DNA of 33,890 nucleotides. Origin: CAYJLF01 sp964371055. Its GTDB lineage: Bacteria; Eisenbacteria; RBG-16-71-46; CAIMUX01. Positions 15,881-23,126 of this stretch are shown here, one piece after another (the first letter of the stretch is position 1; each line of letters begins with the position of its first letter). The notes beneath the pieces are model-generated. The model saw nothing but the letters and a program-made list of their open reading frames with translations. It was not told the DNA's origin and did no database searches. A program made the translations under genes and the position numbers. The stretch covers positions 1 through 33,890 of the forward strand of contig CAYJLF010000031.1 in assembly GCA_964371055.1 (NCBI GenBank). Reading direction: 5' to 3'.

Positions 15881-18394
15881 ATGACCCTCCCGAATCCCTT
15901 CGCCGTCGTCAAGAAGCTCCTCATGCCAAAGAAGGAGACGGGCCAGGACGGCAAGCCGCCCGATCGCAGCGGCTCGATCGGGCTTTACGGGCTCTCCCGC
16001 GCGGGCAAGACGGTCTTTCTGACCGTGGCCTTCCGAGAGTCGACGCTCGACATCCGCAAGGCGGGGCGATTCAAGCTCACTACCCGCCACCACGAGACTC
16101 TGCGGGAAATGCTGCGCAACCGGGACCTGCTGGAAGGCCGCAGCGAGTACAACCGGCCGGTCTTCCCGCCGCCGACCCAGGTGAGCCGGCTCTTCCACTT
16201 CGATGCCCACGTCAATCGCAAGTACATCTATCCCTTCCGGACGATGGACTACAAGGGCGAGGGGCTGGATTTGACGCGCAGCTCCGGTGGGCAGGAGACG
16301 ATCGAATTTCTGAGCGCATGCCACTGCCTGCTCTTCCTCTACGAGCCGGACGAGCAGATGCTGGACCGCAAGCGCGACGATCTCGAGTACGACGAACCGG
16401 AACGGATGCGGCGGATCGAGCTCTTCACCACCATGATCGAGAACCTGCGCAAGGTCGGCGACCGACCCAAGCTGGACATGCCGATCGGCCTCATCATCAC
16501 CAAGGCTGACCAACTCGAGGGATTCCAGTCGCTGGCCGAGGAGGACACGGTCCTCCTCAACCGGAAGCTCGCCAACGCGAAGTTCACCGACGCCGCTGAT
16601 TTCACGCGCAAGGTCCTCGATCAGCCGCACATCCGGGACAACCCCGCCTGGCGCCGCCAGGTCAGTCGGATCCTGACCGGGTTGACCCTCTTCTGGGATC
16701 ACGTCGTAGCCTATGCACCGAGCTTTCAGGTCTTCTTCGCCTCCTCGACCGGGGGGACCGACACCTTCGCGAACGAGATGGGTGAATCCGAGATCGTCCC
16801 TCCCGCCAGTTTCCGGCCCAAGGGCGTGCTGAATCCGCTGCACTGGGTCGTCGAGATGCTTGAGGTGCGCCGCCGGATCAAGCAGTGGCGGCGTTGGGTT
16901 CTGCGGCTGGCCCTGCTCTCGCTCATCCTGCACGCCATCGTCGGGGTGATGAACTTCAGGGTGATCCACCGTCAGCTCGGTTACGACCTCGTCACCCTCG
17001 GGAGCAGCACCAGCGTCAAGGAGCAGAACACCGCCCTGGACAAGAAGTGGCAGTACTACCTCTATCCCACCCTGCGTCCCCGTCTGGCGACGATCAGCGC
17101 CGCGAACCGCATCCGGATGCACCTCCTGGAACTGAAGAAGAGGACAAGCAACCCTCGCCTGGGCAAGCTGCCCGCCCCGGGTGACACCAGAGGGACCGGC
17201 ATCGATCCGGCCGGCCTCACCAGCCACCAGGTGGTGCAGGCGATCGAGCGGGAGCTGCCGAGGGTACGCGAAGTTCCGGGCCTGGAGGCGAAGATCGCCG
17301 CGGCGATCGAACAGCTCCGGGAGAACCTGTGGGTGAACATCAAGCGCAACGTCGACAATCTGGAGGGAGAGGAGAATCCGGAAGAGGCCGCGCGACAGCT
17401 CGGCCGCGACTATTCGCTCGACGACCCGGACGGGGACGGGGCGGTCCGTTACTACCGCCTGCGCCGCACCGGCAACGTGCGTGACTACATCACCCAGCAG
17501 TATCGCGAGGCCATGCAGCTGGGACAAGGACAGGATGTCACCCAGATTCCGCGCCTGAAGGGGATCCTCAAGGACCTCTCCGACCAGTTCAAGAAGTACA
17601 GCGAGGCGATTCCGGGCGTGGACCGGGGCCGGATCGATACGTGGTTGATGGCCCTCGACGACCCCGGGATGAACCCGACCCTCGCCACCATCTACGCGCA
17701 GCAGCATGGTTTCCTGCTGCTGAAGCTCTGGGTGGACACCCGAGACGCGGGAAGCGTCGGAGGGGGCGGCGGTCCACCGCCCTCGCCTACCTCCGACGCC
17801 AGCAAGGGGCTCGATCCCGACTACGCGCGGCTCGTGGCCTACCTGGCGGAGCGGCGGAGCAATCCGCTCGACTACTACGTCACCGGGATCCAGCGCGCCC
17901 GCGGCTATATCGGCGTCGTGCGAGGCAGGACGGAACCGGGGATCGGCGACAATCGGGCCCAAGCGCAGCGCTTCGTGCGAGCGATGGAGTCCTGGCAGTC
18001 GGAAGGACTCCCGGCCAGCGTGCAGGTGGTCAACGCCGCCGGCTTCTCCTCGTTCTTCGAGGTGCTGGGGGATGGACCGGAGGCCCGGTTTCTCGGTCCC
18101 CACACGATCGGCCAGACCGCCCAGGTCACCTGGCGGCTCGGCGAGCTCTCCAATGCGCCCGGGACCGGCCTGCGCCTCTACTTCAGCGTCAGTCAGAAGA
18201 AGCCCGAGGGACCTGACGTGGCGCGCAATCTCCAGTCACCACTCTGCGTCGTGGTCGGAATCCCGGAACTCCTGATGGGCAAGGCGGTCACGGTGGGTTC
18301 GCGCGCGGTGCCGGTAACCCTCAAGCTGATCAACCCGGAGATCCTGCCGGCGCTGGGGGAGAGGCCCCTTCTCGCGCAAGAGGGTCGATCATGA
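15881..18394 (+). CDS. TssM-like GTPase with one membrane span and large periplasmic domain
   Basis: 837 residues. The cytoplasmic N-terminal P-loop domain (about 28-315) has Walker A GLSRAGKT (37-44), a DxxG-like DYKG (123-126), TKAD (207-210) as the guanine-specificity motif and ASST (287-290) as a G5-like motif. One span (about 339-358) follows, then a ~480-residue periplasmic part with a Gly/Pro-rich linker (VGGGGGPPPSP) near residue 630 and a beta-rich end. Canonical TssM has two N-terminal spans, a P-loop domain, a third span and a long periplasmic arm reaching TssJ; this protein matches the last three elements and lacks the first two spans. The GTPase also resembles those partnered with GAP1 proteins, and the next gene, overlapping by 4 bases, looks like one. 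The role as membrane-channel subunit is inferred. Confidence 0.65.
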   Translation: MTLPNPFAVVKKLLMPKKETGQDGKPPDRSGSIGLYGLSRAGKTVFLTVAFRESTLDIRKAGRFKLTTRHHETLREMLRNRDLLEGRSEYNRPVFPPPTQVSRLFHFDAHVNRKYIYPFRTMDYKGEGLDLTRSSGGQETIEFLSACHCLLFLYEPDEQMLDRKRDDLEYDEPERMRRIELFTTMIENLRKVGDRPKLDMPIGLIITKADQLEGFQSLAEEDTVLLNRKLANAKFTDAADFTRKVLDQPHIRDNPAWRRQVSRILTGLTLFWDHVVAYAPSFQVFFASSTGGTDTFANEMGESEIVPPASFRPKGVLNPLHWVVEMLEVRRRIKQWRRWVLRLALLSLILHAIVGVMNFRVIHRQLGYDLVTLGSSTSVKEQNTALDKKWQYYLYPTLRPRLATISAANRIRMHLLELKKRTSNPRLGKLPAPGDTRGTGIDPAGLTSHQVVQAIERELPRVREVPGLEAKIAAAIEQLRENLWVNIKRNVDNLEGEENPEEAARQLGRDYSLDDPDGDGAVRYYRLRRTGNVRDYITQQYREAMQLGQGQDVTQIPRLKGILKDLSDQFKKYSEAIPGVDRGRIDTWLMALDDPGMNPTLATIYAQQHGFLLLKLWVDTRDAGSVGGGGGPPPSPTSDASKGLDPDYARLVAYLAERRSNPLDYYVTGIQRARGYIGVVRGRTEPGIGDNRAQAQRFVRAMESWQSEGLPASVQVVNAAGFSSFFEVLGDGPEARFLGPHTIGQTAQVTWRLGELSNAPGTGLRLYFSVSQKKPEGPDVARNLQSPLCVVVGIPELLMGKAVTVGSRAVPVTLKLINPEILPALGERPLLAQEGRS

Positions 18395-19260
18395 GTCACG
18401 TACGCCCGCCCGACGGCGAGATCCTGGCGGAGCAGCTGCTCTACGGATCGTTCTCGGACCGACCAGGCGGGTACTTCGTTCGCTTCCGTAGCCAGGGCGT
18501 CAACGACGCCATCTCGGACGCGGTGGTCCAGCGCTGCGACAACTGGGGAGAGATCATCTACCCGCAGTTCCATCACTCCCTGATGCACCTGCCGATTCCC
18601 GCGCACCAGACGGGCGGAGCCGGACCGCTGACGATGGTCGACCTGATCTCTCACCTCGGTGTCGACTCCTCGGGAAGGCGCGGTGCCCAGATGCACCATG
18701 TGCTGATCCTGACGCCGGAGGAATTCGGGCGCTTCGGGGCCGATCCGTTTCTGCTGCTCGAGGCCGGCGCCTTTCTCGAGTCCTGGCCGGGTAAGAACCC
18801 GACCGGCCCGGTGGCGATGCGCGTTCCCGCCATCGCGGACCATCACGCGGCGCTGCTCGCCCAAGCCACCGCGGCGGAACTCCGAACCGCCCTGCGCGCG
18901 GCGATGGACATCATCGACCACGCCAAGATCCTCTTCTGGGTCGAGAGCGATCCGGCCGAGGTGATCACGACCATGCGCCTCTGCTGGATCCTCCTCCCCG
19001 CGGCGCGGCGCCGCGAGGTCCACCTGGCTACGTTCGCCTTCCTCAACCGCAACGACTTCGATCTTGCCGTGGTCTATTCCGATCTCGCCCCCAGCGCCAC
19101 GCGGGACGTGCTGCACGGTGGCGCGGGCGAGATCGACCTTTCGCGGCACTCGGAGGCCGCCCGCTCGCATCACGACCGCATCTGGCCGGAGCTCGGGGCG
19201 CGCCGGTTTCGGGAGGCCGCGGCGATTCTCGCGGAAACGGAGGACGGGGAGCCGACATGA
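18391..19260 (+). CDS. GAP1-N-like GTPase-associated protein
   Basis: 289 residues, no signal peptide or membrane span. The N-terminus reads EQLLYGSFSDRPGGYFVRFR then SQGV (residues 14-37), which fits my memory of the GAP1-N pattern 'q.lyGsf..gGy.llarS.gl', and a later HHVLILTPEEFGRFGADPF resembles its middle part. GAP1-type proteins are encoded beside P-loop GTPases in bacterial conflict systems. Here the gene overlaps the upstream GTPase gene by 4 bases (ATGA), so the two are very probably made together and interact. A role as regulator or adaptor of the TssM-like GTPase is inference. It could also be an unrelated T6SS accessory protein such as a TagF-like regulator, although I see no TagF motifs. 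Confidence 0.5.
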   Translation: MSHVRPPDGEILAEQLLYGSFSDRPGGYFVRFRSQGVNDAISDAVVQRCDNWGEIIYPQFHHSLMHLPIPAHQTGGAGPLTMVDLISHLGVDSSGRRGAQMHHVLILTPEEFGRFGADPFLLLEAGAFLESWPGKNPTGPVAMRVPAIADHHAALLAQATAAELRTALRAAMDIIDHAKILFWVESDPAEVITTMRLCWILLPAARRREVHLATFAFLNRNDFDLAVVYSDLAPSATRDVLHGGAGEIDLSRHSEAARSHHDRIWPELGARRFREAAAILAETEDGEPT

Positions 19261-19763
19261 CGACCGCCCTGGTTCCCTCGTCCGGAAGACACGCGGGCAG
19301 TTTCCGCTGCGCCTGGTTCGCCGCGCTTGTCCTGGCCTGCCTCGCCTCTGGCTGCAGCCCGCGGATGTCCACGGTCCGCCTCCGGGTCCTCACGGCGGAT
19401 CGGCAGCCCGTAAGCGGCATCAGCGTCTGTGTGCCGGAGGCCGCGGTCTTCCTCGAGAACGTGGAGGAACTCCAGACCGACGGTCGAGACGGAGTGGTGG
19501 TCGCGACCGACCCGAGCGGGTATGCCCCTCTCCTCCGCGTCCGGCGAGCCGGCAATGGGGATCGTCACCTGCGGATGTCCATCATCGCGGCCGGTCTCCA
19601 CAGCGCCTACCAGCAGGACACCCTCTCCTACCGGGTCGGGGACTTACCGGAGTCTTGCCTGGTCACGGCCACCCTGAAGAGCGTGCAGATGCCCCCCCCC
19701 CGGGGACCGGAAGTCCCCGGAGCGGTCATCTGGAAAGTCGGGACCTGGACAACCCCCAACTAG
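19257..19763 (+). CDS. Lipoprotein with beta-sandwich-like domain, candidate TssJ/TssQ analogue
   Basis: 168 residues. A signal peptide ends in the lipobox LASGC (Cys33), giving an outer-membrane or periplasmic lipoprotein. The mature part opens MSTVRLRVLTADRQPVSGIS and continues with GVVVATDPSGYAPLLRV, the alternating strands of a transthyretin/carboxypeptidase-regulatory-like fold. TssJ of canonical T6SS is a lipoprotein of about this size with a transthyretin-like fold that anchors TssM to the outer membrane. I see no sequence-level TssJ signature, so this is a structural and positional suggestion. It overlaps the previous gene by 4 bases (ATGA). A run of ten C's sits in the last eighth of the gene. 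Confidence 0.65.
   Translation: MTTALVPSSGRHAGSFRCAWFAALVLACLASGCSPRMSTVRLRVLTADRQPVSGISVCVPEAAVFLENVEELQTDGRDGVVVATDPSGYAPLLRVRRAGNGDRHLRMSIIAAGLHSAYQQDTLSYRVGDLPESCLVTATLKSVQMPPPRGPEVPGAVIWKVGTWTTPN
19692..19701 (+). repeat. C10 homopolymer tract inside a lipoprotein gene
   Basis: Ten consecutive C's encode part of the PPPRG segment at about residue 146 of the 168-residue lipoprotein. Slippage would change or truncate only the last ~20 residues. Tracts of this length can support phase variation, and they are also common sites of sequencing error. Confidence 0.7.
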
Positions 19764-19780
19764 GATCTCAGGAGCGACCC

Positions 19781-20209
19781 ATGCACAGTGCCTTCGTCAC
19801 CTACCGGCTCCTGCACCTGGTCGCGGTGGTGGTCTTCGCTGCCGGGCTCGCCGGCTGCGGGAGCAGCGTACGCGCCGTCAGGGTCGATGTCGTGGAACAG
19901 AGCGACGGTCCGATCGCGGATGTAACCGTCTCGGTGATATCCGGGTCGGTCCGCCGCGATCCGTTGCCCGTGGTCTTCATCACGGATGCCGATGGATCGG
20001 TCATCGTCGACTCGCTCGCCAGAAAACCGGTCCAGCTCTCCGTCGTGGCGAGCGATCCGCGGTTCGCTGCGAGAGACGTCATGGTGCCGCCGCAGCACGA
20101 CGCCGGGAAGAAGCCCTTCCGGGTCGAGCTGGAGCTGCTGGCGGTTCCCCGCCCCGACTCGACCGCGCGGGAGGAACAACCGGACACCAGGACCTACCGG
20201 GGTCGGTAG
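19781..20209 (+). CDS. Second lipoprotein with transthyretin-like domain
   Basis: 142 residues from the ATG at 19781, chosen because AGGAG lies 6 bases upstream and it gives a complete signal peptide ending in lipobox GLAGC (Cys26). The frame is open much further upstream, but that part overlaps the preceding genes. The mature protein (VRAVRVDVVEQSDGPIADVT, then FITDADGSVIVDSLARKPVQ) has the 'V.v.d..g.pi..v.V......T+.dG.v...l' pattern of transthyretin/CarboxypepD-regulatory-like domains. Its C-terminus is polar and probably unstructured. It lies 17 bases after the first lipoprotein and has the same kind of fold pattern, so the two may be ancient duplicates. Like that one it could supply the outer-membrane anchor of the secretion complex. 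Confidence 0.65.
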   Translation: MHSAFVTYRLLHLVAVVVFAAGLAGCGSSVRAVRVDVVEQSDGPIADVTVSVISGSVRRDPLPVVFITDADGSVIVDSLARKPVQLSVVASDPRFAARDVMVPPQHDAGKKPFRVELELLAVPRPDSTAREEQPDTRTYRGR

Positions 20210-20308
20210 GCGGCACGCAGAGGGGCGCCGGGTCGGGATCCGCGGGGATCTGCTCCCACTCGCGCGCCCGGGTGATGGCAGTTTGAAGGAGAGAGCAGGG
20301 GTCAAGCA

Positions 20309-23047
20309 ATGAGGATCGTCCTGATCGCGATTACGCTGGGAGTCGTGCTCGGCCTGGTGATCTGGCTCGTCTGTGAACCCGACGGTGGTCCAACCTCCCA
20401 GCCCGTCACGGAGAAGCTCGCCTTCTCGGTCACCGTTTCATCGCCGGACGGCGTCGAGAGCGAACTCCTGCTCCGCGTCGGCAAGGCCGAACCGGTCGCC
20501 GTCGCCTCGGGCAGGGGAGCCTGGTCGAAGGAGGTGCGTTCCGATGTCACGGTGGGGGCCGGGGTGACCGCGTCTTTGCTTCTCTCCGGAACGGCCGCGA
20601 CCGACTGCGACGTGATCCCCTCCGTGGAGCAGACCGTTTCCCAGGGCACCGACCTCCAGTTCCGCGTCGAGGCGCACGAGACTCCCCCGGACCGGACTCC
20701 GGTCGCCTTCCGGGTCAGGGTCGATGCGCCGGTCGGGGCCGCGACCGAGCTCGTGCTCGTCCGCGCCCAGGGCGATTCGTTGCTGGACCGGCGCGAGGGC
20801 GAGTGGAGCGGCGCCTACTCCTACGCCGCCCTGGAGGCCGAGCAGCTGTCGGTCGAACTCCGGGAGCCCGGCACAGCCGGCAGGTACACGATCGAGCCGG
20901 CCACCCAGGACCCGCGGTCGACATCCGAACTGGCATTCACCGTGCGCCCGGCCGGCCGAACCGGACCTGTCACCCCCACCGAGGTGGAGATCATCACCCA
21001 ATCCTGCCGCGTCCGCGTCACCGAGGGTGGCTCTCCGCTCGCGGGCGTGCAGCTCACGTCCGATCCCGCGGTTCTGGGTGGAACCGGGGTAACGGGCGTG
21101 AGCGGCGAGGCCGAACTGGCGCTGACCGGCGCCAAGGGGAGCCGGTTCAAGGTCAACGGCGTCACGGCGGACGGCCGGCAGCGGGCGACCATGGCCGCGA
21201 ATCTCCGCGGCGGCGCCCCGCTCTCTCTTGCGATCGAGTACCCGCTTCCGCCCTTAACCGTATCCTACGTCGTCGCGGTCACGCTCGATGGAGCATCGCG
21301 CGCCAACGCCCGCGTCTCTCCCAGCGCGGGCGGCACGACGGCCACGACGACAGGCACGGGAGAGGCTCGCCTGACCGTCACCCTCGAAAAGGGAGAAGAG
21401 CTGTCGTTCAAGGCAGCCTTCGAGGGCGTAGAGGGACGGTCCGGACGCATCGTGCACTCTTCCGAGGCCGGCGCCTCCCCGGTCCGGATCGCCCTCGTGT
21501 CCGGCGACATCACGGCGGACTACATCGCTCGGGCGAAGCTGGACGGACGTGCCTACCAAGGCGTGACCGTCCGGATCATCGATCGGGCGACGAATGCCAT
21601 CGCGGGCGAGCAAGCCACGGATCGAAAGGGAATCGCCAAGGTCCAGGTGAAAGCACGGCGCGGCGCGCAACTCGAGGCGAAGCCGCTCCTGCCGGAGTCG
21701 TCGGGCCAGGCGCCGATCCAGCTCGACGCCCCACCGCTTCTGAGTCACACGGCCTACCCCGACACTCTGCGATTCACCTGGGAGACGAAACCACCTCCGC
21801 CCCCGGTTACGGCGACCTACGTGGTCGCGGTGACGCTGGACGGCGAGGCGCGATCCGACGCGCGGGTGACGCCAAGCTCCGGAGGCCAGGCCGGCACCAC
21901 CGGCGGCTCGGGAGAGGCTCGCGTCACCGTTGCACTCGGCGCCGGAGAGGATCTGACCTTCGCGGCAAGCTACGAAGGGATGGAAGGACGGTCCGGTCGG
22001 GTTGTCCACGGAGTCGAGGCTGCGGCCTCCCCGATCCGCATCGATCTCGTCTCCAGCGACATCACGGCGAACTACACCGCCCGGGCCACTCTGGACGGAC
22101 AGGCGCTCCCGGGGGTCAAGGTCCAGATTGTCGACCAGTCGACGGGCGCCGTCGTCAGCGAGAAGGAGACCGATGCACGAGGGATCGCCAGGATCGCGGT
22201 CCGCGCGCTTCCCAACCGACAACTCGAGGCCAGGTCCTTACTCCCGGACCTGCCCGGGGAGGACCCGACCCCGGCGGACGCCCCGCCTCCCTTCACGCAC
22301 AAAGCCAGCCCGGACGAGCTGCGGTTCTCATGGACCAAGCCGAAGCCGCCGCCGCCACCACCACCGCCCGGGCCTTCCACCTGCGAGGCCCTCGATCAGG
22401 AACTCCGCGCGGCGGTCGAGGACGGGTGGTACCTGGCGTTCTTGCTCCTCAAGAATCTCCCGGGGACCTACGGTACGCGCGAGGACGCCCGGCAAGGCTC
22501 GACTGTACAGCAGGCCGCGCGGACCCTTCAGGGAAAGCTAGAGGGCATCGGCGCGCGTGTCGTCTCATCCGGATGCCGATCGGATCTGCAGCGTGACTAT
22601 CACCTCGCCTCGATGCTCGCGGCCGCGGCGGTCGGCGATGTCAACGCGTGCCGGCAGGCCGAGAACCGGTTCAACGCAGTTCCTGGAGCCAGCAGATCGG
22701 CGGGAACCGCAGCGGCATCTCTCTACGCCGCGCTGGCTCTCACGATCAAGGGAGTCACCGACCCCGCCGAAGAAGCCGACGAAGCGCGACGGCTCCTGGA
22801 AAGGTGCGACCGCCACTTCGAACAGGCCAGCCCGCTGATCAGGGCCCAGATCGGCGGCCGCCGGTATGGCGTTCACGCAGCGCTGCTGTGGCAACTCGCG
22901 GAAGACCCGAACCAGGTCGACGCCGTGGTTCTGTGCACCGACGCTCAGGAGAAGCTGCGCCGGTGGGACTCCTGGTGCGCGAATGATCCGAACTGCCGGG
23001 ACCAGGGCTACCTCCGGGAGATGAACGCCGTGATCCGATGCCGCTAG
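20309..23047 (+). CDS. Large exported protein of repeated beta-sandwich domains with Cys-rich helical C-terminus
   Basis: 912 residues. An N-terminal hydrophobic segment (about 2-21) ends in WLVC; it is either an uncleaved membrane anchor or an atypical lipoprotein signal. Next come two related ~95-residue beta domains (33-225), one further beta domain (about 230-315) and two long tandem repeats of 184 residues (about 315-498 and 499-682) that share YVVAVTLDG, a GxxGRSGRxVH motif and a closing LRFxW. A poly-proline linker (about 676-689) leads to a ~225-residue helical domain with eight or so cysteines (for example SWCANDPNCRDQG). The cysteines suggest disulfides in the periplasm. AGGGG lies 6 bases before the ATG. 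I do not recognise the whole protein; it may be a long periplasmic strut or peptidoglycan-spanning part of the membrane complex. Confidence 0.65.
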   Translation: MRIVLIAITLGVVLGLVIWLVCEPDGGPTSQPVTEKLAFSVTVSSPDGVESELLLRVGKAEPVAVASGRGAWSKEVRSDVTVGAGVTASLLLSGTAATDCDVIPSVEQTVSQGTDLQFRVEAHETPPDRTPVAFRVRVDAPVGAATELVLVRAQGDSLLDRREGEWSGAYSYAALEAEQLSVELREPGTAGRYTIEPATQDPRSTSELAFTVRPAGRTGPVTPTEVEIITQSCRVRVTEGGSPLAGVQLTSDPAVLGGTGVTGVSGEAELALTGAKGSRFKVNGVTADGRQRATMAANLRGGAPLSLAIEYPLPPLTVSYVVAVTLDGASRANARVSPSAGGTTATTTGTGEARLTVTLEKGEELSFKAAFEGVEGRSGRIVHSSEAGASPVRIALVSGDITADYIARAKLDGRAYQGVTVRIIDRATNAIAGEQATDRKGIAKVQVKARRGAQLEAKPLLPESSGQAPIQLDAPPLLSHTAYPDTLRFTWETKPPPPPVTATYVVAVTLDGEARSDARVTPSSGGQAGTTGGSGEARVTVALGAGEDLTFAASYEGMEGRSGRVVHGVEAAASPIRIDLVSSDITANYTARATLDGQALPGVKVQIVDQSTGAVVSEKETDARGIARIAVRALPNRQLEARSLLPDLPGEDPTPADAPPPFTHKASPDELRFSWTKPKPPPPPPPPGPSTCEALDQELRAAVEDGWYLAFLLLKNLPGTYGTREDARQGSTVQQAARTLQGKLEGIGARVVSSGCRSDLQRDYHLASMLAAAAVGDVNACRQAENRFNAVPGASRSAGTAAASLYAALALTIKGVTDPAEEADEARRLLERCDRHFEQASPLIRAQIGGRRYGVHAALLWQLAEDPNQVDAVVLCTDAQEKLRRWDSWCANDPNCRDQGYLREMNAVIRCR
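21248..22351 (+). repeat. In-gene tandem duplication, two units of 552 bp
   Basis: The segments 21248-21799 and 21800-22351 are direct repeats in frame, 184 codons each. The shared TAC codon of YVVAVTLDG stands at 21266 and again at 21818, giving the period. Protein identity looks around half or more, and the flanking proline-rich spacer (TKPPPP) recurs at the end of each unit. The duplication is old enough to have diverged, but both copies keep the same internal motifs. Confidence 0.8.
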
Positions 23048-23126
23048 GCGGACACGCCGGCCTCGCGGGACGCTGTGGACAGCGGACCGCAACCGGGAAG
23101 CTGCGCAAGGGAGGGACGATTCTGAC

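Noticed and set aside
13655..18103. A 1,482-codon open frame on the minus strand
   Set aside because: It is antisense to tssK, the tail-anchored protein and the GTPase gene, and arises from high GC3 in those genes. It has no recognisable domains and no plausible start, while the plus-strand genes have good ribosome sites and motifs.
18391..19260. TagF-like T6SS regulator
   Set aside because: The position would suit such a regulator, but I see no TagF motifs, and the N-terminal pattern fits GAP1-N better.
22300..22380. Poly-proline codon run as a possible slippage or recombination repeat
   Set aside because: The codons are mixed CCG/CCA and it is a normal inter-domain linker, repeated at the end of each protein repeat unit.
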